Shown one piece after another: positions 12,063 through 24,500 of a stretch of DNA of 64,000 bases; the first letter of the stretch is position 1; the number at the start of each line of letters is the position of its first letter. The translations under genes were made by a program, and so were the position numbers. The stretch spans positions 2,475,231 to 2,539,230 of the forward strand of contig OX419346.1 of assembly GCA_948470475.1 (NCBI GenBank). Reading direction: 5' to 3'. The notes beneath the pieces were generated by a model, which saw only the letters and a list, made by a program, of their open reading frames with translations, made no database searches and was not told the DNA's origin. Source of the stretch: Galaxea fascicularis. Its lineage: Eukaryota; Cnidaria; Anthozoa; Scleractinia; Euphylliidae.

Positions 12063-15000
12063 TCACGTTGTATTAAGAGGTACAATCGTCTCTGATACGG
12101 TAAAACTTTGACTGGGTGCGGTTTCTGATCGCGCAGCCGCTGGGGCCGTATGTGCGAATGGTGTCTCAGAAGCGTAGCCAGAGGCCTGGTGCCGAATCGG
12201 TTGCCTTAGACCAATCCCAGGCTTCCCATGTTGCGCATCGTCTGGCTCATTCCAAGCAAGTAACGGAGCTGTCCGACGGTGCGACGGAGGGGCCGAAGCT
12301 GCCCGAAAATGTCTTCGTCTAAGTTCGAGATTTGATCTCACGTGAATGGGTTCAGACTCGTTAAATCTGCATGTTGTTCTTGAAGAGGACGGGTAATCTG
12401 AACGATAAGTTGACTTCGGGTTCGGGCTTTCGTTTCCCCGCCAAGTTATGATGTCTCGGGTGCTTTTCGTGTGTTGCGTTTGGCCAGGCTGGAGGTATTT
12501 GCGTTTGCCCAATCCCTGAAAGGCAAAAAACTCGAATTTAAAGAAAGTCAAGAAAGCCTGGATTGACTATCTCCGAATCTTATACAACCTGCTTAAGGGC
12601 AACAATTTGGTCTCCCATCCCCTCGCAAAGTTAAATGGATAAAAGGGCACCACAGAGTAAGTTCACAACTTGAAAGGAAGAGTTTGTTTATTCATTCGTT
12701 CGTGTGCCCGCGTGCGTTCGTTCGCGTGTACAATTGTGCGTTCGTTTGTTTGTTAGCTTGTGCGTGCGAACGTGCGTACGTGCGTGTGTTTGTTCGTTTA
12801 TTAAAAGCTTAAGTAGGTCCAGTCTGGTGGGAAGCCGAATTATAATAGCAGCTACCACACTCAACTGGCAGTTTAATGTGTTGGGTTACAGCCCAATGAT
12901 GTGATCATCTGCACTGAATTGATGCAGAGTACACAGCCAGTATGATCTTACCAGTTGTCTTAACATCACTTTTAACCCAGCTTGGGATTTGAATTAGCAG
13001 CCCATAACTCTTACCAACTGGGCTGGCTAGGTATCCCTGCAAAATGGTAACCCTGACAACAAACAGGACTAACCCCACAACTTTGCCAAGTGTGGGGGGA
13101 GGGGTGGTCCTACTTGGTGTCCATGATGTGTCTGAAATAATGATGATGATGACTGGACTTTATAGGGGTTAAAATTATTCATCATGGCAGCTGCATGAGG
13201 GATTGTGAGAAAAGGTTGAGTCAATTAGACTGTCTCAGATGTTCTAATAATGTAGACTCACTTTTCACCTCTCTTTCCCCCCATGAGCATATGTTCTACT
13301 AGCATGAATAAGTGAAGGGGGGGGGGGGGGTTAGTTTCTAAAGAAACTGTGGGGCTGTATGCATGGAGTAATGGTACATGAGAATTTGGTTTTGTAACTG
13401 GGGTTGACAAAATTAATGTAAATTGGCCATGCAGGGATTCCATACAGGATGTTTAGAGCATCAGCCCTTTGTCAGGATTCACTCTGATGAAGGGCTAACA
13501 CTCAAAACATCATCTTTTTGAATCCCTGTATGGAGGCCAATTTACATTTATCAACCCTATTGATGAAATGAAGCAAAAATGAGAACAGCTTACCATTCCA
13601 AAATATGTTTCAAGATCTCCCATGTCACTATGAGCATGTCTGTTGTCATGCCTGGAGAATAGATGTGTGTTGGATCTCTCCTGTTTGTTAAAGAACAACA
13701 TAGTTAACCACAGGAAGCAAAATTAAGCATCATTTAGCCATTATATTATGAAACATTTCAATGTACAGTAACTCAGAAACCAAACTTTGGGTCAAATCAA
13801 TGTTGAAGTTGTCAGCCACTGCAGTAGATCCACTTGTCTCGTTGAGTCTGATATGGGCAGTCAGTGTGCCTGCATGAAGATTCACTTTATTTCACAATCT
13901 TAAAGGTAGAATCTACTGGCGTAAATGACTAGAGAAGCCACCAAACAACAATTAAATTATCGACAGTAATGGTCTGCAAAAACCCTGTGTGAGGGCATCA
14001 TTGGGAGTGCATTCAAGAATGTAGTTTATCAGCAGTTCTACAGTTGATTATTAACTACTTATCAACCGAGAGTGAGACCTTTATAGGAAGATTGCAAACT
14101 GAGGTTTTACTGTATTGCTCAGTCAATACAGCAAGGTGGAGGTTTGCGATTTTCCCATGAAGACCAAACATTCAAGGTTAATAAGTTGTTTATTGTATGG
14201 CACTGTAAAAAAACAGCTAAAAGTTGTTTTGTTTTGTTTTCGCATAACTCATAATCAGCAGTTGGGCATTAAGAAAGAATAGTGCCCTAGCACTTAGCCA
14301 ATCAGAGCGCATGTTATATCAGCTACAAGCACCAACCAAAAACTAAATAAATTGAATTCATCATAATGACTAAGGGCATGATAAATTACATAAAGCAGTT
14401 TTAATTTTCTACATTCCTTTACAACAACGGCACATTGTTCGAAAAGGACAATATTGACTGCTTGTTATTTCATACTTATTCTATTCTTGTTTTGTTCACC
14501 TCATGGTTGGTCAGATTGCATGTGCCCATTTTTTTTTTTTTTTTTTTGGCATATTGTTTTGTATATACAAATTAGAAATACGACCAAGGTGTTAATTAAC
14601 AGCTGGCCACCAGCTTCATTTTCAAATTAATAAAAGTTCCTAAACTAATAAATAAATAATAAGTTAAGCTGACGCGATTCACTCATTTCATAACGAAAAC
14701 ATCAAGAATATCTTTTTAGTTTTTGTGTTAGTTTACATCCGAATAAGATCGAAGAGAGGTTAACTAATTTTAAACTAATTTCGCGAATTCCAGAAAGTTC
14801 TGATATGCAGTAGACTGGGCCATTTGCATGGCTTTAGGTCTTAAATACTCTTATTATTTTACACTGTCATCTGTTTGTCAGATCGCGGAAACTTTAACTT
14901 TCCTTGTATTTGGGAATCGTATCGCTTTCCCTTTGTTTACACTGATACATTACAAGCTGTAATGTTTAGTATAAACCCAATACCTACCGCTGAATAATTG

Positions 15001-15246
15001 AGAAATTTCTGTGGTGGACACGGCTTTGCTCTGTGTCGATAAGGAATGGTGAACTCTGAACGAGATTTGCTTCTAAAATGTCCATGGAAACCTGAAGGAA
15101 ACTGAAGAATTTTAGAAGTATTAGATTATTTCACAGTTGGCGATAGTTTCCGTAAAGCAATGATTCAAGCTCGTTGATCTGAGTATACACAAATTTGTCG
15201 CGTTTAAACTCACCCAGGTGCCTCGAATATCATAAACGCCCGACAT
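12063..15246 (-). CDS. TEX36: TEX36-like protein with HDNR motif
   Basis: Four minus-strand exons: 15,246-15,210; 15,091-14,988; 13,680-13,594; 12,515-12,063 (226 residues). The core LFSRHDNRHAHSD (about residues 53-65), then GMGLGKRKYL and a downstream DIITW, matches the HDNR-motif family that includes mammalian TEX36 (about 186 residues), a testis-expressed protein of unknown biochemical role. The N-terminal RGTW...FHGHF is also like the TEX36 start. Residues after about 110 are low-complexity, rich in Ser, Arg and Pro. Phases of exons 2-4 agree. Exon 1 is the weak point: the strong GTGAGT donor at 15,213 would throw exon 2 out of frame, while a weak GTTTAA donor four bases later keeps it. 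The gene is divergent from the IHO1-like gene. A dispersed repeat lies in its third intron. Confidence 0.78.
12690..12800. repeat. GTTC/GTGC-type microsatellite
   Basis: Degenerate tandem TTCG, GTGC and GTTT tetramers over about 110 bases. Open frames through it are artefacts. Confidence 0.7.
13328..13560. repeat. Dispersed repeat with inverted arms
   Basis: Starts with the palindromic core GTTTCTAAAGAAACTGTGG (also at 50,753 and, inverted, at 53,421). It continues to an inverted pair: AATGTAAATTGGCC with GGGATTCCATACAGGATG (13,415-13,452) against its complement (13,500-13,548). A central hairpin is AGCCCTTT ... AAGGGCT. It sits in intron 3 of the TEX36-like gene. Confidence 0.65.
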
Positions 15247-16195
15247 ATTAACTAATCTGGTAATGAAACAATCGAAATCCCTTCTTCGATTCTCAATTTT
15301 CCAACACTATCGCCATCTTGGCGTTAAATCTTCTGTCTTGAGTGAAGTACCAAATTGTTGTTTAACATTGCGTTACCACGGAACCCAACCCCTTGAGAAA
15401 TGAAGCCCCTTGAGAAATCTACCAATTGAATTCCGTTGCGCTTCAACGCGGCAGATGTCAATTCTAATAAAGCTTTGCGCGCGCGCCCAAAACATTAAAA
15501 CAAATATAACTCAGCTGACATACAAAGATTTCTCCCCCGCTCTGTTTGTATTATGACTGCTTCAATACTTCAAGTCTCTGTCATCAGGGCGGCAATGACA
15601 GTAGCCTCGTGTAACCCTGCCTGTATACAATGGAAATCAACTCGAGGGTCTGGGATATACTAAAAAAAATTCACTAGCCGGGTAAGCTAAGTGAATTCTG
15701 AATATTTATTTCCCCATGACAGTTTATTCAGTAAATTAGAAAATTCAACTCTTTTGAGAGTTTGTGGCTTTTCATATTTTTTTTCTGCCGCTTGCTCTAT
15801 GTTTCCTCTGCTGAACCCTTGAAGAATTATCCTTTATCCGCGCGTGGAGCGCGAGAGAGTGCCACACGCTCACGCAAGCTAATTGAAAAAGGCGGGAAAC
15901 TTGACGCGGCTGCCATCTTGTCCCTGTTCCAGTTTGAAGAGTATTAGTACGGGAAGCCAACACAACACTTCAGGCCATTTTTAAAAGGACAAGATAAACG
16001 GTTCTCTTCATCTCGGCCACAGACAAACATCGCTGTGAAGTTGGAAGTCACAAAGCTTCAACGTTTACACCGTGGAACTTGTTTTCAATCCACAAACTGT
16101 GAACAACCGCCGTCGCATTTAACTCTCCAAAGTTCTCCTCCAAATGCAAAACGTTTTTCCTGCCCGTGAATTGTACAATTCAAACCCTTGGTGAG
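15247..16195. promoter_or_regulatory. Divergent TEX36/IHO1 5' region
   Basis: The region between the TEX36-like ATG (15,246, minus) and the IHO1-like gene holds two GCCATCTTG boxes (about 15,310 and 15,912). These read AAGATGGC on the other strand and resemble YY1 sites common in metazoan 5' UTRs. GTGAGT near 16,191 could be the donor of an IHO1 5' UTR exon, since AAAG just before the coding ATG at 16,961 could be its acceptor. Start sites are not shown by sequence alone. Confidence 0.4.
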
Positions 16196-16960
16196 TAAGT
16201 TTACTAGCTACTTAGTCATACGATGAGAACTTTGCTTGAGAGATTTTCCGGGGTGCCTCAGTTTAAGTCGGATATTTCTGTTATGAAAGTCTGAGGAAGT
16301 CCTACCACCGGAGTGGGTTTTAAATTCAAACTCACCAAAGTTGAGGAAGTTTTTTCAAATTATGCAACTGGTTTCCTGAGCTCAAAATAGAGACTGATGG
16401 GAACAAAATGAGAGACTGTATGACAGGAGTTCTAGCAAACTTTTTATCTTTTCGGTTATACTAGTGTTGCTCGCGAGGATTTGTTTTCACTCGTGATAGA
16501 GTAAGCCAGTTTTCGTGAATCAACCCATCAAAATGTCGTCTGTTTGTAGCATTTTAATAGACTAAGATTCACATGTAACAGCGAATCAAAAAGGAAAATA
16601 AACAAATAACGTAGTTGCTTAAGCTTTCATAAGAGAGAAAATTTTTCTCGGAGAGAAGATGTTTTGCACTTGGCGCAAAGGGCACAAAAACCATTTGTGT
16701 AATTCATTACCGAACCACAACGTATTTTTAATAGTTTTATATGATCACGGTGCGTTTTTGCACCAATTTTTCGATAAATCAAATTTCTTTCGGATCGAAA
16801 AAACAGTTGTAAAGGAGATCACGAGATGAATACTGTTCCCATTACCACACTTATGTCTTGAGTCGTCTTCGCTATTTTTTACTGTATTTATCACTAGTAC
16901 ACTGTGTTAAGTATTTTATCCTTTGTTGTATAATTTTATTTTTATTCTCAAAGCCGTGAC

Positions 16961-18536
16961 ATGTGGGACAACGAGCAACTGAGTCAAGCGACCACTTCAT
17001 GCTCTCAAGGCTCACAAAACAGTTCGTCTGATCTGTTTTCACAGTCCAGGATGAGCCAACTAAAGGGCTTTAATTCTACTGATGTCTGGTCACAACCAAG
17101 TTCTTCACAACAATTACCTGAGGTATAGTTTCATAGATAGGCAATTAATTTGAAATCAATATCCTAACTATTAGGCCCTCAAACCAACCTCTCGTGAGAA
17201 GAGCTTGGTTCGTAGCTTAAATGCCAACCATACATTGAAAAAAAAGAGTTGCAATTTAAACCTGAAGTCTGTGAAAATGTAAGGTTAGTAAAATTGTGTA
17301 CTGATTCAATCCATTGATTTTCTTTTTCTCCATAATTTCGTTCTCTATGCACCCATTCACTGTGTATACATTGAATCATTCATTGAAGGAATTACTATTT
17401 AAAGGATTTTCTCCCGGCGTTTTGAATTCCACTCGTATATTTTACTTTTTAGGAGGAACCGGGGAAATATTACATGAAGTACATGACCAAGCCTCCACTA
17501 TTTTCATCTGAATCTGAACGTCAAACTCAGAGGAAACAGAATCCTCAGACAACCAGTTACAAAGAGCTGATTGAAATTCAGAAGAAAAGGACCGCAGAGA
17601 GAGATGATAGGTAGGTTAGCAATGTCTGCCACTCAATAAGCGTGATGCCGGTAGATCTATTAACAAGTAGAGGAGGGGTGGGGTCGCGTTCTACCTTTTG
17701 TCTGGGTAAGTGACCAAAAAGTAATTTCTCCTTGCAAGATCATTATATTGTCAAGCAGACAGGTAGTGAGAATTCAGATTGGATATTGTTTGATTCAACA
17801 CCAAATTCTCAGAACTAACATTATAAGGAAAGTATGGCAGGCAGTAAGGAGAATTAATATTGAGATCGTGGAAGTGAAAGGGCTAAACCGTGGGAAAGCT
17901 TTTTCTGGCATGGGAAGAGAGGGAAAAACTCCTTTCTACCCAACTCCAAAGAAGACTTCTTCGTGAATTAAACAGTCCTGAAGGGACATAAAACCTTGCC
18001 CTAACGGGGGACCCATGCCGGTTGACATATCTTTCTCGCCATTCCAATTAATACCCAGCATCTGTCCTTGAACCCTCCTTACTCTTTTTCAAGCCATTTT
18101 GAGAATTTGAATACTTTTTTTATGTCTTGCAGAGATGTTCTTGATAGCTTTATCTCTCTACTGAAGGATTATACGAAAGAGGTCAGATCAGGTTATAAAA
18201 CCCAGGTTTAATCTACATCATTGAAAGGCGGTATTTGAATCTTACGTCAACTTTTTCAATAAATTGTTGCATTAATTTTAGGTGAAAAGCGCAATGGATT
18301 CTTTTAAGGAAGGTATTGATACCACGCTCGCCACCAAAGCGGAGGAGGTTGCTCTTGCTGCAAGCCAGTCAGCTGATCTCATAAAAAAACGTAAGTCCGT
18401 TCACCATTTCCTGTAGTCATTCTAGTTTCTTTTGCCTATGATGTATTGCAGATTCAAAGTGTTTTGACTCACTGACTGAGTGATTGACTGACTCACTGAC
18501 TGTCTGATTGGTTGATTGATTGATTGATCGATTGAT

Positions 18537-18569
<33 letters not shown>

Positions 18570-21500
18570 TGTTGGTTTGTTTGGTTGCAGTGAAAGACGA
18601 CTTGTTGGAAGGGTTTGGATGCCTGAGGAAGGATCTTAAAGAAAACGAAGAGTTAAAAGGAATCATATCTAAGGTACTACGACGAGTGCAACCCTATGGC
18701 TACTTTTTTAAACATTGCTAAGGGCATATAGATGTCCTCACAGCTTTAATAGCAGCAATAATAGGGGCAAAAGAACCTCGAAGAAAAAAATCGGCGTATG
18801 TCAGCTTGCAAGAGGACAACGATTGAAAAATTTCAAACCTACAGTACCACTGGCGGCTGCAGAAAACCTTTGCATATGGGTATCCTTCATGTTTAAAACA
18901 GGTGATTTTTGTCTGACTTTAAACAAGTCGACAATTAAATCGATGAAAAACACAATGGCACAATGTTTGGGGTAAGTCTCTGGTGGTCTATTTTTTTTAA
19001 TTTTTGCCTCCTTATTTCCTTGCAGCAAAATGAAAAGATCATTGAACAAGAATCCAAAGTAAAGGCACTCCAATCTCAGTTAGATGACAGTCGTGCTAGG
19101 GAAGTGAGATCGATGGAAAAGCATGAAAAATACATTGAAAGAGATGACAAACTGATGCAGAAACTGGAAGAGATTAACAACAAACAAGCCCCACTTCCAT
19201 CCAACCTACCTTCCAGTTTCGGACATTTCACTTACAACCAGGTTTCTGGGTATTTAGAAAACTCCAGTGAGGTGCATCTTTCGCAGAAACCATCAGTTAT
19301 AGCGTATCAACCCCAGCTTCCATGGGAAAGAGCCGAAATACCTAGATATGGAAAGTTACATCACATGCTTCCTAAGGCACACTCTGAGTCACATCCATTT
19401 GTCCAGAATATCGCAACTGTAGGTGTACGTAATATGAACGAGCAAGGATCAACCTATGAAGAATCTATACCAGCCTTGCATTACCACTCGCGACCACAGG
19501 TCCAGAATACCGCAACAGCCGATGTACGTAATATTGACGAGCAAGGATCAACCTATGGAGAACCTTTGACAGCCTTGAATCACCACTCACGACCACAGGG
19601 AGCACTGGACGAAGCAGTTGTTCCGTGTTGTGTAAATGCCCCACAGTATCAAGCTAACATGGCTCTTGCTTCAAACCAAAATGTTGCCCATCCCACCGCC
19701 GCGATTGCTCCTATGCGCCCCTTCTCAAATGAAAGCCAGCCGTTTTGTGAAAAGGAAAAGAATATAATAGAGTGTGGTAAGTTAAAAAGGCGTGACAAGG
19801 CTTTCAGGTCCCATTTAAACGTCTGGAACCATTTATTAAGAAGTGACTTATAAAGAATAGTTCAATTCTAGTGTTATCAAGAGAACGCGATTTCTTCTTA
19901 TTATGACATCTCGTCACTAAACAGCCTTCTAAAGGCTACCGCACACTAGCCGATTTTTGGTCGGCCGACAAAAAATCTTCACTTGTCGGCTAGTGTGCGG
20001 TGAATTCAGACAAGTCTGCGACAAGATCGGGGCTTGTCGGGCGATATCTGACAGTGCTAGATCTCAAAACGTCTTGTCGGGCCTTGTCGGCTAGTGTGCG
20101 GTGGGCCAAGATAATTTGTAGGGGCTCACGCGTACCTAAACCAATGAGGAATTGTCATGAGAGTCACATGAATAAGCGTCTTTTCCAACATGGCGGAGAT
20201 CGACTCGACCCCAAGACTAAACGCGGTTAGTCGGGACAAAAAATCGGCTAGTGTGCGGCAAGCTGACGTCTCGACAAATTTTAACCCGATTTAAGCCCGA
20301 CAAAAAATCTTCAGCTCTGCGACAAAAAATCGGCTAGTGTGCGGTAGCCTTAACTACACCAGACAAGCTTTCATTGCACGTTAGTGTAGATTAGTATTTA
20401 CCACTTAAGTGAATAGTGCTTTTCGCGCGTTCTGATTGGTTAACTCGGAGGTGATTAGCAAAGTACTATTCACCTCCGAGCAGCCGAAAAGAAACAAACT
20501 GACTTTCCGTTTCGGTTTCCGAAGAGGAAATTATTTGAATACACGCTAGTTATTCAGCTTGTGTTGTATATACTAAAACAATTATTCACCTCAGTGTCGG
20601 TGAAAGTGATGGATATTTACCTCCACTTCGGTGAATAATTGTTAATTGTGGTAGTCCCAGCAAAGCTTTGCCTTCACACAAAAGGGGTAGCTCCGAGTGT
20701 CTCGGTGCCCTTCTGATTCAGTAGAAACTTGTAACAGTAATGTGCTAGAAACCAGAAATGAGGGCACCACAAGCGATTTACATAATTATGTAAGATGCAT
20801 GATTTTTAATTAAGTTGCGTTTTAAGGTAACTGAGTTGACCCCTTACTCCACCCGAGGTAAGACGTTAACAGAAAATAGCCCTTATTGTATACTTTTTCA
20901 GGTAACCAAAATGTCTCAAGGGCACAACAAGATGTTGAATTTGTTCCTGATTATGACACGCACCCGCGGGAGACAAACAGAGGTTTTACTTCTCCAGTGT
21001 CTCGTGTACCCTCTTTGGCAAAAGTTACTTGGCCGAAACAGTCCCCCGTGGCAGCTGTTCATCCACAGGTCCGCGTCAAGAGCGAGTGCGAGGAGGACAA
21101 TACCAAAGGTAATAAAGTATCAGAGATCTTGTTTCTTGATGAACGTAAGGGCAGACAAAGCTTTTCCATTGCCAATGGTGCGTCAGACGTACGGGCGAAA
21201 GTTGTAACTGAATACTGCTTACAGAAATATAAACTCTGGCAGACAGGGAAATGTATGGTAATTTGTTTCAATATGAGCAATTACCTTAACTCCTACTGCA
21301 AGCAGAATTTTAGAGAACCATGTACGTTTTAGTCATTCTCAGATTTTGAGATCTATCACAGTCTAGGATGAACATTTACATCAGGTTACACTCTATTCTT
21401 TCTTTCTGTTGTAGTTGCTAGGCCGTCTTGCACTAAGAAAATTCGAAAGGAGGACCCTTTTGATATTTTCGTCTTTGACTTGACCTCCTCTCCCGAGGAG

Positions 21501-24500
21501 AAAGACCGTGATGCCTTGATGTCGCAGCCAAAGTCATTAAATGCGACCTCTAAATGCTATACCGTGAGGAATCCAGACATAACGAGGTCAAAGACGAAGG
21601 CAGGAGTTAACAATTCAGACAAGAAGGTATCTGGAAACTCTATTTCAGAAGCAAATGACGCTGTAGGCCATCTACGAAGCAAATCCAAGAGCACAGGAGG
21701 CGTGCCTGAGGAAGACTTTTCAAGTTTGCAAGGAAAGGTAATGCTCCAAGCATCAAAAGGCAAGGGATCAAATTGCTGTAGCTTCGGCAGCAACACACCA
21801 AAACGACCGGTTAAAGCCAGTCTTGACAATGGGATACCAAGATCTAAAGTTGCACAAAGTCTTTTCCAGGTAATGACTCCGATTTGTGCATTGTTTATGC
21901 TTATAAAGTACTTAGATACTTAGATTGGACCCTCCTTGTAGGGGGTGGAACTGCGTATGTCACTGTCATCTTGATCAGTGTCTTATCTGTGATTAGAAAC
22001 GAATAACTGCGGATGTTACACTATGCGGATGAGGCTAAAAACAGGACCAGAACAGCTGTCCGTGGCTGCTAATATTGACCTCGCATTTGCTATCGCGTCA
22101 CCATAGTACCTTATCATGGATTCCGCAGAATCAATGCAATGAGATCCATGTGAGCTTTGGACTATCCTTGTGCTAAGTCGGTTTTACATCCATTCTGACC
22201 GATCTTACTTAAGACGGTTACACCTTCTTAAAATTAAAGTTCTATCATTCCTTGAGATGGTAAAAAAATTAGCGCCTCACTCAGAAATTTATGCAGGTGT
22301 GCGATTATATATATTTTCTTCAAAGTTGACAGTATTGCTTTAAGCGGCCTTCACACGACAAACTAAAGTTGGCAAACTCGTGTTGGCGAACTCGAAAGAG
22401 TTGGCGAACTCATGCTTTCACACGTCAAACACGCGTCAAATCACAACACATGCCAACTTGCAAAATGGCCACCGTAGTGCAATGGCACTTACGGAGAGTT
22501 ACCGCTTGTGCCTTGCTTTTATTTTATGTTTATCGCCGGAGAATGAACAGAAGAAAGCGTTGGAGAAATAGGACTATTTGGACAAAACCCTACATAAGCA
22601 GAAATCCGTCCCTTGGCGCGTACAATACGCTCGTCAAAGAGCTTCGCGCAGAAGATGACGCGGGTTTCAAAAATTATTTGCGCATGGATCAAACTTGCTT
22701 CGACGAGCTTTTAGAAATGGTTAAGCCACACATACAGAAACAGGACACCAACATGCGTAAGAGCATCCCAGCCGGTGAGAAGTTAGCCCTTACCTTGAGG
22801 TATCTTGCGACTGGTGAGTTTGTAGCACGGTTTATACTTGTATGGTTATGCGATCGTATTTTACCAAAAACATCCCGTTCCTCGCAATACCGCGGGCTGT
22901 TTTACACGTTAACAGCTTGCAATAAATATGATACATCTCTGAAGTGTCCAAAACAACTATTTCGCGAAGTAGAAGTTAATTCGCGTTTCATAAAAAAATC
23001 CGCTTCATAATAAACAAACGGAGCGGACCGCCGAGGAGACAATTCCTCGCTCTCGCTTATCAGATCCCGCCTAGACTCGTCGATCTTCACATCACAATTT
23101 TACTAGTCAAAAATTAAAGTGTCTCCCTATCAGACTTATGAGAATCTTCAAAAGATTTTTGACAATATAGAGTTGAGATTTTTTTTAATCGATAGTCGAC
23201 GTTTTCAAAGACGTTTTGGCGTGAAAACTCCCGGTTTCATTTGCTGGTGATATCGAAACACCTCACGCAGAACCTGATGAAGCTCCGAAACAAGAGTAGA
23301 TCCATTTCAACTTTCAGGCAAAATGCAGAATTGACCTCGCCAATCATATTATACAACTGCAAAAGCAGTTTCCTCCATTGAGTTTTCTACAGGAGTTCAT
23401 TTGATACACCCTAGCTAGCCATCATCCCACAAGAACTGAAATCATTGAATAATGAATATGATTGATTGATGATCTTTATACATCAAATTTGTAGGAGAGT
23501 CATATACAAGTCTTCATTACGCCTTCAGAATAGGGACTTCAACTATATCAGAATTTGTACCTGAAGTGTGTCAGGCTATCTATCAGAGTCTTCAGTCTAA
23601 CAATTATTTACAGGTACAGTAATACAGTTTTTGGGCATAAATTGAAGAAGCAGATAGCACTGGGATTGTTTCTGAAATGTTGGTGGTCACAACAGAAGCC
23701 AATCAGATAGGACCTGAACCTGTATGGTTCGTACATCCTAGTGGATTCAATAACTTGTGACAACAAAATTGATGACAAAACAAACCACAAATACAATCAA
23801 TAGTTAATTCATATTTTTTTTACAATGTTGCTCAATACTAAATGTGTAATTTGTAGGGGCAATAAATACATAAAAATTTGAAACAATGCACAATATTATT
23901 AATATCACATGTAATTTCAAGGGCAATAAATACATAAACTTTATAAAGTCCCCATTTAATATTTCAGCCCTCTATCAGGGCTACCTATGGTGGTATAGGT
24001 AATGCTATCAGCTGAACTTGATGGGAGTAATGTCTGTGGCAGTACACAGATGCTCGCATTTCCCAACTGTCCTGGCCACACTGATGTCATAGGATTTCTT
24101 ACCAACTGATCTTCTTTGAACTCTGCTTCAACAAGCAGTTGCTGGATTTTTAGTTTAAGCATTTCTTTTGCACGACCGTCTGGAATTCTTCTCATGTGTG
24201 ATCCCACAACTTGCCCAAAGAGATCATTGTCGTCAATATTATTGTTAAGCAATGGAACTGGTGGTTGATTTTTCATGATGTTTAGAACACATGTCAGGAT
24301 ATCCTCTTCTTCGCGTGCAGATTTCCTCTTTTTTGAAACTGTAGAAGAGGGAGGTTCATTTTCTTTATTGTTGCTTTCTTGAAGCATATCTGTACACGTA
24401 GGTTCTGCATTGTCAAAATCATTCTAAGGAAAAGATAAATTCTCATTTGATGGATATAATAAGTTATCTACAGAATAATATTAATAATCCTTGTATACAT

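Noticed and set aside
12116..12322. Plus-strand frame opposite the TEX36-like last exon
   Set aside because: It mirrors the minus-strand coding exon, which has a strong acceptor and fits the HDNR gene.
15762..15963. Overlapping short frames on both strands between TEX36 and IHO1
   Set aside because: Likely 5' UTR or promoter sequence; no homology.
20815..21332. Two overlapping plus-strand frames taken as separate genes
   Set aside because: Only 20,902-21,108 in one frame joins in phase to the IHO1-like exons; the rest is read-through into introns.
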